Shown here in pieces: positions 1 through 6,930 of a stretch of 13,678 bases of DNA (positions are counted from its first letter, which is position 1; every line of letters begins with the position of its first letter). Made by a program: the position numbers and the translations under genes. The notes beneath the pieces are model-generated. The model worked only from the letters and a program-made list of their open reading frames with translations. It was not told the DNA's origin and searched no databases. The DNA comes from an uncultured Burkholderiales bacterium (lineage in GTDB: Bacteria; Pseudomonadota; Gammaproteobacteria; Burkholderiales; Burkholderiaceae_C): contig CAJBLW010000436.1 in the NCBI GenBank assembly GCA_903953985.1, positions 1 to 13,678 of the forward strand, in the 5' to 3' direction.

Positions 1-161
1 CGGTCGCCGGGCTGCACACCTTGGGCGTGCAGCCAACTGGCCGTGCGGGCAGCGCGGTGGGCGAACTCGGCGTAATCGCACCAGACATCGGTGCCGTGCG
101 CGATGGCCGCTTGTTGCGGGTAACGTTCGGCGGTGCGCGCCAACCAAAGAGCGATGTTCAT
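1..161 (-). CDS. Acyl-CoA synthetase / AMP-dependent ligase, N-terminal fragment (cut by window edge)
   Basis: Only the first 53 or so codons are in the window; the gene runs off the left edge. The peptide starts MNIALWLARTAERYPQ and continues with an AIAHG...YAEFAHRAARTASWL...GVQPGD pattern. This is typical of the N-terminus of class I adenylate-forming enzymes, where a small helix is followed by 'P...A...Y.EL...A...A..L...GV..GD'. Such enzymes activate a carboxylic acid as an acyl-adenylate and then form the CoA thioester in the cytoplasm. The start lies 34 bp beyond the stop of the upstream SDR gene on the same strand, which suggests co-transcription. The AMP-binding and catalytic motifs lie outside the window, so substrate class (fatty, aromatic or other acid) cannot be judged. 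The family call is by pattern recognition only. Confidence 0.75.
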   Translation of the reverse strand, partial: MNIALWLARTAERYPQQAAIAHGTDVWCDYAEFAHRAARTASWLHAQGVQPGD

Positions 162-195
162 GTGGATTGAATGGGTATGGGTGGCGACAAGCACA

Positions 196-978
196 CTAGA
201 CCATGACCATGCCTCCATCGAGCAAGATGGACTGCCCTGTCATGCCGCGTGATTCGTGAGAGCCGAGGTAGACCGCCAGGGCAGCGATTTCGTCGGGGTT
301 CAGCACCCGCCCCAGCGGCACCCGCGCCAGTGCGGCCTTGACCATGTCGTCGCCACTCATTCCGGAGCTTTGGGCCACCTGGGCTTTCAGCGTTTCCACC
401 ATGTCGGTCTGCACAAAGCCTGGGCAGATCGCATTCACCGTGACCGCGTGTGGGCTGGCCTCCAGGGCCACGCAGCGTGTCAGGCCGACCACCGCATGTT
501 TGCTCACGTTGTAGGCGCTTTGGTTGCGCGATCCCCATTTGCCCGCCGTGGAGGCGATGTTGACGATGCGCCCGTGTCGGCGTGCCTGCATGCCCGGCAG
601 GCAGGCCTGCATGAAGTGCAGCACGCCAAACAGGTTCACATCGAGCATGTCCTGAAAGTCCTGCGGCGCGTAGTCGAGGAAAGGCTTGGCCCGGTACACC
701 CCGGCGTTGTTGACCAGCACGTCGACGCGTCCAAAGTGCTTTTCGACTTGCGCCACGGCCGCAAAGCAGGCGTCACGCTCGGTCACATTCAGGCCCAAAG
801 TCATGATGCGCTCGGCGGGTAAGCCCAGGCTGTCCTTGACCTCCCGCAGGCGCGATGTGTCGGTGGCGATCAGGCACAGGCTGGCCCCTTCGGCCGCATA
901 GGCCTCGGCAATCGCACGGCCGATGCCGCGGCTGGCCCCGGTGACGATGGCCACTTGTTGGTCGAGTCGGTGTGCCAT
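196..978 (-). CDS. Short-chain dehydrogenase/reductase (SDR), FabG/3-hydroxyacyl dehydrogenase-like
   Basis: A 260-aa classical SDR, the normal family length. Visible motifs are the nucleotide-binding TGASRGIG at residues 13-20, NNAG at 90-93, the structural Asn115, Ser143, and the catalytic YNVSK with Tyr156 and Lys160. PGFVQTDM follows the active site. These enzymes interconvert alcohols and ketones with NAD(P)H in the cytoplasm; 3-oxoacyl-ACP reductases and 3-hydroxybutyrate dehydrogenases are the nearest well-known relatives, but the substrate cannot be read from the motifs. The ATG at 976-978 is chosen because AAGGA sits 6 nt upstream; an in-frame TTG at 982-984 abuts that same Shine-Dalgarno sequence and is unlikely. 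The gene starts 23 bp after the desaturase gene and is followed 34 bp later by the acyl-CoA synthetase. In the cluster it could oxidise a hydroxylated intermediate, which is inference. Confidence 0.92.
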   Translation of the reverse strand: MAHRLDQQVAIVTGASRGIGRAIAEAYAAEGASLCLIATDTSRLREVKDSLGLPAERIMTLGLNVTERDACFAAVAQVEKHFGRVDVLVNNAGVYRAKPFLDYAPQDFQDMLDVNLFGVLHFMQACLPGMQARRHGRIVNIASTAGKWGSRNQSAYNVSKHAVVGLTRCVALEASPHAVTVNAICPGFVQTDMVETLKAQVAQSSGMSGDDMVKAALARVPLGRVLNPDEIAALAVYLGSHESRGMTGQSILLDGGMVMV

Positions 979-1001
979 GTTCAATCCTTGTTTTGAGGCG
1001 G

Positions 1002-1979
1002 TCAGATGAGTGCAGCGCGTTTGCGTTGATCGCCTGGCTTGCCGTGATCGGGGTCGTCATGCGGGTTGGACACCGCTTTGCGCAGCACGGCCAGATAACC
1101 CTGGGTCAGTTCCATGCGCGGGCCAAAGCCTTGCGCGATCAGCATGCGGTGCGCCGCAGGCAACTTCCAGCACGGGGTGAACACAAACAGGTGGTGTTCC
1201 AGGTGGTAGTTGACCCAGTAAGGCGCCAGCACCATGCGCAGGCCCCAATTCGTGAGTGTGGTGCGGGTGTTGCGTAAACGGTCGTCGTTGTTGCCGACCA
1301 CCGCATGCTCGGCAATGTTGCGGACGCGGCTGATGACCTGGTACCAGGTCAGCAAAGGCAGCAGCCACAAGGCAAAGTAAGCCCACCACACGCCGACTGC
1401 TGCCGTGATGGCAAAGATCGCCAAGTTGCTGAGCAAGAAGTATTTTTCGGCTAGGAAAAGATTTTTCAAGCGCTGCAAACGGCTGGGGTCGTCACCCATT
1501 TCCATACGGAAAAATTCCATGCGCCGTTGATAGCCAGTGATGCCCAGAATATCTCGCTGCATCTTGCGCCAAAAGCTACTAGGGCTGATGGGAAACGGGG
1601 CCGACAAAATCAGATCCGGGTCTTCGGCCTGTTGGGTGTGACGGTGATGGCTCAGGTGGTAGGGACGGTACAGCGTGAGGCTTGCACCCACGGGCCAGCC
1701 GCACAAAAACGCGCCCAGCGTGTCGTTAAGCCGGGTGTTCTTGAACAGGGCGCGGTGCGCTGCATCGTGCATCAAAATCGCCAAGCCCAGCTGCCGCCCG
1801 CCAATGACAATCACCGCGATGATGAAACTCAAGGGGTTGGGCCAAGCGATGAAAAAAGCCATCGCCAGTGCGATCACCCCCCAAGCGTGCAACACCAAAT
1901 AAGTGCCCATCCAGTCCGAACGACCGCGCAAATACGCATCTTGCTCGGCGCTGAGCGTGGGTTGTTCGGATGTGACCAT
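1002..1979 (-). CDS. Membrane fatty-acid-desaturase-family protein (di-iron, His-box)
   Basis: An integral membrane protein with the three histidine clusters of the fatty acid desaturase/hydroxylase superfamily. With the start used here (325 aa) they are HDAAH at 71-75, HLSHHRH at 108-114 and HLEHH at 259-263, plus NIAEH at 221-225. Together they would hold two irons that activate O2. Hydrophobic segments lie near residues 27-46, 50-70, 182-200 and 201-215, placing it in the inner membrane. Members desaturate lipids but also hydroxylate carotenoids, alkanes and other hydrophobic compounds, so the reaction is open. The start is uncertain: in-frame ATGs at 2007-2009 and 2031-2033 would add 10 or 18 residues, and none of the three has a convincing Shine-Dalgarno sequence. 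The shortest form removes a non-conserved hydrophobic head. It sits between the AA_synth gene and the SDR gene, 23 bp from the latter. No ferredoxin or reductase partner gene is visible in the window. Confidence 0.88.
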   Translation of the reverse strand: MVTSEQPTLSAEQDAYLRGRSDWMGTYLVLHAWGVIALAMAFFIAWPNPLSFIIAVIVIGGRQLGLAILMHDAAHRALFKNTRLNDTLGAFLCGWPVGASLTLYRPYHLSHHRHTQQAEDPDLILSAPFPISPSSFWRKMQRDILGITGYQRRMEFFRMEMGDDPSRLQRLKNLFLAEKYFLLSNLAIFAITAAVGVWWAYFALWLLPLLTWYQVISRVRNIAEHAVVGNNDDRLRNTRTTLTNWGLRMVLAPYWVNYHLEHHLFVFTPCWKLPAAHRMLIAQGFGPRMELTQGYLAVLRKAVSNPHDDPDHGKPGDQRKRAALI

Positions 1980-2035
1980 GGTCTGACATGAAAAAAGCAA
2001 AGGAGTCATCTTGAAATGAAACCTTTGCACCATCA

Positions 2036-2049
2036 GTCACTGAAGTGAC
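2036..2049. promoter_or_regulatory. 14-bp palindrome upstream of the desaturase gene, possible operator
   Basis: The sequence GTCACTGAAGTGAC is a perfect inverted repeat with 6-bp arms and a 2-base centre. It lies in the gap between the AA_synth stop (2064) and the desaturase, just before its longest possible start and 56 bp before the start used here. Symmetry and position suit a dimeric regulator, but no regulator is known for this motif here and no clear promoter hexamers were found around it. Confidence 0.3.
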
Positions 2050-2063
2050 CAGTTGAGATGTGA

Positions 2064-2642
2064 TCAACGCTGCCCGTCGTGGACGGAAACCTTGTCCTTG
2101 GTCAATCCGCCCAGCCGGGAGTGCACGCGGGGCCCTGTGCCCATGACCAGCGCAAACAAAATTTCGTTGGGGCGCGGCGCATCCTGAATGCCCACTTCCA
2201 TGCTGTTGAAGTGGCTGCGCACATAGCAAGCGTGGATGTAATGCACGGGCACCATCAGGCGATACCCCGCGCTGGCCACCGCTTTGCTGGCAGGCACGAT
2301 GGCTTTGGGGTCGCCCAACAAGGAGCGCATGGCCCAGCCCCCTGCTTCGTGCCAGACAGCGCCGTGTTCCATTTCACCATTGACGCCCACGATGGCGGCT
2401 TTGCTGTAAACCTCGATGTTGTCTTTGCCCAGTGTGTCGATCAACTCTTGTGCCAACACGGTGCCCAATGACCTGAGCTCGGCCATGAAAGGCATGAGGT
2501 CAGGCGCATAGGTGCCTGCATAGGGGTTGTGAATGACAGCGCATGCGGCGGCCAGCTTCAAAGGCTGGTCCGTGACAGGGCCGCCTTCGTGGTACGTCGT
2601 TTCAATGGTGAGGCTGCGTTTGCGGATCTGAATCAATGACAT
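2064..2642 (-). CDS. AA_synth (DUF1185, PF06684) family protein
   Basis: A 192-aa soluble protein recognised as the 'amino acid synthesis' family (DUF1185). Supporting segments are AACAVIHNPYAGTYAPDL at about residues 32-49, EVYSKAAIVGVNGEMEHGA near 77-95, the stretch WHEAGGWAMRSLLG just after it, and a late FALVMGTGPRVHSRLGGL. The full family length is present. The family name rests on slim evidence and the biochemical role is not settled. Members are common in Burkholderiales beside Bug/TTT receptors, dehydrogenases and hydrolases, as here, which points to catabolism more than biosynthesis; this is inference. The ATG at 2640-2642 is preceded only by a weak CAAG-type ribosome site. The gene lies 94 bp after the Bug receptor gene, and the desaturase follows on the same strand. 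Confidence 0.85.
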   Translation of the reverse strand: MSLIQIRKRSLTIETTYHEGGPVTDQPLKLAAACAVIHNPYAGTYAPDLMPFMAELRSLGTVLAQELIDTLGKDNIEVYSKAAIVGVNGEMEHGAVWHEAGGWAMRSLLGDPKAIVPASKAVASAGYRLMVPVHYIHACYVRSHFNSMEVGIQDAPRPNEILFALVMGTGPRVHSRLGGLTKDKVSVHDGQR

Positions 2643-2695
2643 CTTGAGCTTTCAAAAAAAGTCGGGAACGGGGCCTTTGAGTGCGTTGACAACAA

Positions 2696-2718
2696 GGTGC
2701 CCGTTTGGGTCAGGCACC
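2696..2718 (-). terminator. Hairpin in the Bug receptor / AA_synth gap, weak terminator or attenuator
   Basis: A perfect 6-bp inverted repeat (GGTGCC ... GGCACC) around an 11-base loop sits 18 bases after the stop of the receptor gene. On the minus-strand transcript it is followed only by TTGTTG, a poor U-tract, so it would at most terminate partially or stabilise the upstream mRNA end. Differential expression of a highly expressed periplasmic receptor relative to the downstream enzymes would fit, but this is inference. Confidence 0.3.
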
Positions 2719-2736
2719 CGAAACCCGCTGAAGGAC

Positions 2737-3705
2737 TTAGTTTTTCGGTATTTTGGCGTCATTCACCACTTGAATCCATTTTTGAGTTTGTGCAGCCACC
2801 ATATTTCGCATCTCTTCCGATGTGCTGCCGCGCACCTCGCCGCCCATATCCTCCAGGCGCGTTTTCACAGCGGGCACCAAAAGCGCTTTTTGCAACTCGG
2901 CGTTCAGGCGGTCAATGACGGGTTTGGGTGTGCCTGCAGGCGCCATCAAACCGGCCCATGACTGCACGTCGTAACCCGCCACGCCTTGCTCAGACACGGT
3001 CGGTACATCGGGCAGACCCTGCCAGCGCTGAGGACCGGTGGTGGCAATAGCGCGAAGCTTGCCAGATTTGATGTTGGCCATGACCGCCGTGGGCGGGGCA
3101 ATGATCATCGGAATTTCACCGCCGAGCAGGGATGTGAGTGAGGCCGAGTCGCCCCGGAACGGCACATGCAGCAGCTGAGTCTTCGACGTGCTGGCGAGCA
3201 ACTCACCGGCCAGATGGTGGGTGGAGCCAATGCCCGCGGTGCCGTAGCTCACCTCGGTGGGGTTCGCTCTGGCTGCGGCCAACAATGCCGACAGGCTGGC
3301 ATATTTGCTGTTGGCCGGAACGACCACCAAAAACGGGAAGTAAGTGATGGTGCTGACCATCTCAAAGTCTTGTACCGTGCGGTAAGCCAAGTTGTTGTAC
3401 AAAGCGCCAGCCACAGCATGCCCGCCCGTAGCCAACAGCAAGGTATGGCCATCAGGCCTTGACTTGGCGACGGTGGTGGCCGCAATGGTGCCTCCTGCGC
3501 CTGCCTGAGCTTCGACCACGATGTTTTGGCCTAAGCCCTTGCTCATTTCTACGCCTACAGTCCGGGCGATGTTGTCGGCGTTGCCGCCTGGAGCAAAGCC
3601 TTGCATGACTTTGATGGGGCGGTCGGGGTAGGCTTGTGCCAGCGCGAGCATTGGCAAGGCCAAGGTGGTGGCAGTCAAAGTGGCGAGAAGTTGTCGGCGA
3701 AGCAT
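2737..3705 (-). CDS. Bug/TctC-family tripartite tricarboxylate transporter substrate-binding protein
   Basis: A 322-aa periplasmic solute receptor. Residues 1-25 form a Sec signal peptide (MLRRQ, hydrophobic core, AQA cleavage site). The mature protein begins YPDRPIKV and carries the family signature FAPGGNADNIAR at 37-48, whose loop and Asp44 usually contact the ligand carboxylate, followed later by GTAGIGSTHHLAGE. Bug proteins bind carboxylates, amino acids, nicotinate or aromatic acids and are greatly expanded in Burkholderiales. The start is well supported: AGGAG lies 7 nt upstream of the ATG. No TctA or TctB membrane subunits are in the window, so it either serves a transporter encoded elsewhere or acts as a sensor. 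Its place between the quinone-oxidoreductase-like and AA_synth genes suggests that it captures the substrate or inducer of this cluster. Confidence 0.93.
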   Translation of the reverse strand: MLRRQLLATLTATTLALPMLALAQAYPDRPIKVMQGFAPGGNADNIARTVGVEMSKGLGQNIVVEAQAGAGGTIAATTVAKSRPDGHTLLLATGGHAVAGALYNNLAYRTVQDFEMVSTITYFPFLVVVPANSKYASLSALLAAARANPTEVSYGTAGIGSTHHLAGELLASTSKTQLLHVPFRGDSASLTSLLGGEIPMIIAPPTAVMANIKSGKLRAIATTGPQRWQGLPDVPTVSEQGVAGYDVQSWAGLMAPAGTPKPVIDRLNAELQKALLVPAVKTRLEDMGGEVRGSTSEEMRNMVAAQTQKWIQVVNDAKIPKN

Positions 3706-3760
3706 TTTTGTCTCCTGTTTATGAAAATTTCACTGTCAAATGCACGGTTTCAGCTGAGTG

Positions 3761-4756
3761 TCATGGGTGCATGACCAGCTTTCCACTGACAAGTCCTTGG
3801 TCGAGTAACGCGTGGGTTTTTTGGACCTCGCTGAGCTTGTAAATCTGAGGGGGCGAAAAGCTAACGCGCTTGTTTGCCAACAGCGCAATCGCCTCGTTCA
3901 TCAGTTCGCGTCGTGTGTCACGGTCTGCGTCAAAGGTGTGCATGGAAAAACACCGGATCGCCAGGCTTTTTTCGAGCAATTGGCGCATCACCTGGAAGGT
4001 GTCTTCCGTGGGCGGACCCTGCACGATGTTGTAGGACACCAGGGTGCCAAAGGGCGCCAAGCTCTTGAGTCCATCCACCAGACTTTGCCCGCCCAAATGG
4101 TCAAACACCAGATTCAGCCCTTGGCCCTTGGTGATGTGCGCAAGGCGATCTTTCGGTGTTTCGTCGTCAGTACAAATGACGTGGTCAAAACCATGGGCCA
4201 AGGCAAACTGCGCTTTGTCACGGCTCCTGCTGGTGCCTATGGTGACAAAGCCCTTGAGTTTGGCCACCTGGCATAACATGCCCGCCACGCCACCCGAAGC
4301 GCCAGAGATCAACACATAGGATAGGTCTGCGCTGGTGGGTCCTGCGATTTGCATGAGGGCCAAAGCCAGCTGCAAATTGGGCAGACTCACCGCATCGTCA
4401 AACGAGACGGTGTCTGGTAATCGGTAGGGTGCATCTTCGGGGACCACGATGGCTTCTGCATAACAGCCGCCACGTTGGGGCAACTCTCGGGAACTGACCA
4501 AAACGCGTTCACCCATTTGCCATTGAGTGACGCCCTCGCCCACGGCATCCACCACACCGGCCAATTCGGCGCCTGGAATGGCGGGCAGTGGCGGCATCCA
4601 TTTGTAGGTGCCTTTGCGCAGCAGCACATCGGGGCGACCCACCCCGATGGTGCTGGCCTTGACGCGAATCTGTCCGCGACCGGGCACCGGCTCTGGAAGG
4701 TTCACCTCCCGCAGGTTTTCGGGTCCGCCCGTCACATGGACTTGGATCGCTTTCAT
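3761..4756 (-). CDS. Zinc-independent MDR dehydrogenase, quinone oxidoreductase-like
   Basis: A 331-aa medium-chain dehydrogenase/reductase. The N-terminal GroES-like domain begins MKAIQVHVTGGPENLREV and includes PGAELAGVVDAVGEGV at about 61-76. The catalytic-zinc Cys/His positions of alcohol dehydrogenases are absent (IGVGRPDVLLRKG instead), which places it with quinone oxidoreductases or enoyl reductases that use NADPH. The Rossmann motif is SGASGGVAG at 151-159. The third glycine of the usual GGVG is alanine here, a mild deviation. Likely role: reduction of a quinone or an alpha,beta-unsaturated carbonyl in the cytoplasm. The reading frame stays open to 4831, but the homologous N-terminus begins at the ATG at 4754-4756. 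That start is 14 bp after the FAH gene stop, which implies one transcript. The exact substrate is unknown. Confidence 0.9.
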   Translation of the reverse strand: MKAIQVHVTGGPENLREVNLPEPVPGRGQIRVKASTIGVGRPDVLLRKGTYKWMPPLPAIPGAELAGVVDAVGEGVTQWQMGERVLVSSRELPQRGGCYAEAIVVPEDAPYRLPDTVSFDDAVSLPNLQLALALMQIAGPTSADLSYVLISGASGGVAGMLCQVAKLKGFVTIGTSRSRDKAQFALAHGFDHVICTDDETPKDRLAHITKGQGLNLVFDHLGGQSLVDGLKSLAPFGTLVSYNIVQGPPTEDTFQVMRQLLEKSLAIRCFSMHTFDADRDTRRELMNEAIALLANKRVSFSPPQIYKLSEVQKTHALLDQGLVSGKLVMHP

Positions 4757-4770
4757 GTTCAGGCTTGTGC

Positions 4771-5637
4771 TCAGGCTTGAGCGGCGATGGGGTTGACCAA
4801 AGTGCCGATGCCTTCGATCTCCACCTCGCACACATCGCCCGGCTTCATGAACCAGGCGGGCTTACGGCTCCAGCCCACGCCTGCGGGTGTGCCGGTAGCG
4901 ATCACATCGCCGGGCACCAGGGTGAAGATGGTGGAGGCATAGCTGATCAGCTTGGCGATCGGGAAGATCATGTGTCCGGTGTGGCTGGACTGCACCACTT
5001 CGCCATTCAAGCGCGTGATCAGCTTCAGTTCTTGGTTGGGGGCAATCTCGTCAGCCGTCACCATCCAGGGGCCAAAGCCGCCGGTGGATTCAAAATTCTT
5101 GCCCGAAGCGATTTGCTTGGCGTGAAATTGCCATTCGCGGATGCTGCCATCGTTGTAGCAAGAGTAGCCCGCCACATGGTCAAACGCATCGGCTTCAGAA
5201 ATGTTGCGGCCTTCTTTGCCAATGATCACGGCCAACTCGCCTTCCCAGTCGAGGGAACCAGAGACCTTGGGACAAATGATGGGTTGGCCATGCGCGACCT
5301 GTGAGCGCCAGACGCGCAGAAAAATGGGAGGCTCTTCGGTCAATTCGCGCTGCATGCCTGCGGCCAGCACCTCTTTGTGGTGGTCCATGTAGTTGCGCAC
5401 AGCACACACGATTTTTTCCGGTTTGGGGATGACCGGCAAGAAGGTGATGTCGCCCATGGCAATGGACGTCTTTTGTTGGGCCACGTCATGCTGCGCTTGC
5501 AAGTAAGCGCCCGAAGCAATGTAGTCGGTGAGCGTGGCAAATTGCGGCATCGCCTGGCCCAGATCGACCACAGTATCGGGGCCGGTGACGGCGCCCCAAG
5601 TCTCGCGACCTTGGTGTGCGAATGAGAGTAATTTCAT
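4771..5637 (-). CDS. Fumarylacetoacetate hydrolase (FAH)-family protein
   Basis: A 288-aa protein with the FAH fold. The N-terminal lid region leads to CAVRNYMDHHKE at 78-89, the usual 'NY..H..E' catalytic loop. The metal ligands follow as WEGELAVIIG (Glu132, Glu134) and YNDGSIRE (Asp163), then the late GDVIATGTPAGVG. Family members bind Mg/Mn and cleave C-C bonds of acylpyruvates, decarboxylate oxaloacetate-like acids or isomerise dienoates, often as the step after aromatic ring cleavage. Its ATG overlaps the stop of the VOC gene by ATGA, so the two are probably translationally coupled and may catalyse consecutive steps. The quinone-oxidoreductase-like gene follows 14 bp later. Whether it is a hydrolase, decarboxylase or isomerase cannot be told from the sequence alone. 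Confidence 0.93.
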   Translation of the reverse strand: MKLLSFAHQGRETWGAVTGPDTVVDLGQAMPQFATLTDYIASGAYLQAQHDVAQQKTSIAMGDITFLPVIPKPEKIVCAVRNYMDHHKEVLAAGMQRELTEEPPIFLRVWRSQVAHGQPIICPKVSGSLDWEGELAVIIGKEGRNISEADAFDHVAGYSCYNDGSIREWQFHAKQIASGKNFESTGGFGPWMVTADEIAPNQELKLITRLNGEVVQSSHTGHMIFPIAKLISYASTIFTLVPGDVIATGTPAGVGWSRKPAWFMKPGDVCEVEIEGIGTLVNPIAAQA

Positions 5638-6200
5638 GAGGGTTCCTTCGGTGAAATGAATTTAGATTTTTGGACAAATTGCGCTTGCCATTGGTCAATG
5701 GGCATGAAGCTGGGGTCACTGCGGCAGATGGCTTCGGTCTGGCGCAGGATGGTCTCGTCGTCCAGGCTCAGGTCGAGCGGGTCGCCGTGAGGCTGTGAGA
5801 TGTAGAAAGGCATGTCGATGTAGATTTCCACCGTGTTGCCTTCCGGATCTGCAAAGTAAACCGACAAAGCATTGCCATGATTCATGGGCATGACCTTGGT
5901 CGCGCCCAAGGCTGTGGCTTTGTCGCGCAACTCTCGCAGCGACTGGATACAGGGCACAGCAAATGACAGTTGCATCACAGTGCTGAAGGTGGCCTCTGGG
6001 GGGCGGCCGCCGGCGATGACCAATTGGTGGTGCTGGTCGGGTGTCGAGCTCAGAAAAACCAAGGGGGCTTTGAAGGTTTTGCCTACCCCTCGGTCGTTCA
6101 CCACCAAACCAAACACAGAGGTGTAAAAGTGCACCATTTTTTCGACATCCCAAACATAGATGCCGAAATGGGAGGGAGTAGGTTGCGTGACTTTCAGCAT
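5634..6200 (-). CDS. VOC-superfamily protein (extradiol dioxygenase / glyoxalase-like)
   Basis: A 188-aa protein with one pair of betaalphabetabetabeta modules of the vicinal oxygen chelate fold. Candidate metal ligands are His11 (SHFGIYVWD), His57 or His58 (QHHQLV) and Glu125 (NTVEIYID), the usual H-H-E pattern. DPEGNTVEI at 118-126 is the classic C-terminal module signature. About 60 further residues after Asp129 do not match the fold and end in a charged tail. The metal triad suits an Fe(II) ring-cleavage dioxygenase, but also isomerases and epimerases. The stop overlaps the FAH start (ATGA), which favours a ring-cleavage then hydrolysis pair; this is inference. The gene starts 30 bp after the GntR regulator and has no strong Shine-Dalgarno sequence before its ATG. 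Confidence 0.88.
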   Translation of the reverse strand: MLKVTQPTPSHFGIYVWDVEKMVHFYTSVFGLVVNDRGVGKTFKAPLVFLSSTPDQHHQLVIAGGRPPEATFSTVMQLSFAVPCIQSLRELRDKATALGATKVMPMNHGNALSVYFADPEGNTVEIYIDMPFYISQPHGDPLDLSLDDETILRQTEAICRSDPSFMPIDQWQAQFVQKSKFISPKEPS

Positions 6201-6230
6201 GGGGGCTTTGGGTTCAAAAAGTGAATGAAA

Positions 6231-6920
6231 TCAAACGCGGTTTTTTTGCGTCAGGGCAAAAGCGGCCAGCACATTGGTTTGCGTGCTGGCAATGTGTTCG
6301 CTGAGCATTTGAGCGGCCGTGGCCGCATCTCGCCGTACCACGGCTTTCATCAGGGCGCGGTGCTCGGCGTCTTTCTTTTTGAGCACGGTTCGGTTGCGTG
6401 CGGCGAAGTGGCGATAGCGCTCTGCTTGGTCAAACAGGCTCATGCTCCAGGCCAATTGCCGCTCAGAAGGGCAGGCGGCGATCAGTGACATGTGAAAGTC
6501 CCGGTGGCGTTGGCTCCATTCGGCGTCAAGGACAACCGGCCCTTGTGGCAGGCGGGACTCTATTTTTTCGAGGCGATGAAAGCTCGCCACAATGTTCGCC
6601 TCCCAAGCGTCATCGCCGTGTTGGATCGATTCGTGCAGTGCGGTCACGTCGAGCAGCAGGCGCATTTTGGTGATGTCTGCCAGATCGTCTGCCGACATGG
6701 CGGCCACCCTGAAGCCACGACGTTCGTCCGCTTTGACCAAGCCCTCTTGCACCAAGCGGTTCAGTGCCTCTCGCAGCGGGCTGCTGGAAAAGCCATATTG
6801 CTGTTGCAGGGCGTCGACTTTGAGCTTGCTCTCTGGCACATGGCGGCCAGATAAAACGTCCAGCCGTAAAGCCTGAAAGGCTTGCTCTGAGACGGTGGTG
6901 TTGGTGGCTATTTCTTGCAT
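6231..6920 (-). CDS. GntR-family transcriptional regulator, FadR/FCD subfamily
   Basis: A 229-aa regulator from the ATG at 6918-6920. Residues 10-75 form the winged helix-turn-helix (AFQALRLDVLSG, then SSSPLREALNRLVQEGLV as recognition helix, then the RRGFRV wing). Residues 80-210 form the all-helical FCD ligand domain with likely metal/ligand residues His139, His143, His187 and His209 (FHMSL; HRALMKAVVRRD; SEHI). FCD proteins are mostly repressors released by organic acids or pathway intermediates. It is the first gene of the leftward cluster, 30 bp before the VOC gene, so it probably controls itself and the genes after it. An alternative ATG at 6936-6938 lies inside the putative operator and promoter, and the frame is open further upstream, so the shorter start is preferred; neither ATG has a clear ribosome site. 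Confidence 0.9.
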   Translation of the reverse strand: MQEIATNTTVSEQAFQALRLDVLSGRHVPESKLKVDALQQQYGFSSSPLREALNRLVQEGLVKADERRGFRVAAMSADDLADITKMRLLLDVTALHESIQHGDDAWEANIVASFHRLEKIESRLPQGPVVLDAEWSQRHRDFHMSLIAACPSERQLAWSMSLFDQAERYRHFAARNRTVLKKKDAEHRALMKAVVRRDAATAAQMLSEHIASTQTNVLAAFALTQKNRV

Positions 6921-6930
6921 GATTTTAAAA

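Noticed and set aside
3734..3739. Perfect TTGACA -35 hexamer (minus strand) before the Bug receptor gene
   Set aside because: No -10 element lies at 16-18 bp; the nearest TAAACA is only 12 bp away, and the Shine-Dalgarno sequence occupies the proper position.
4757..4831. 25-residue N-terminal extension of the quinone-oxidoreductase-like protein
   Set aside because: It overlaps the FAH gene and is low-complexity, Arg/His-rich sequence; the family N-terminus MKAIQV begins at 4756.
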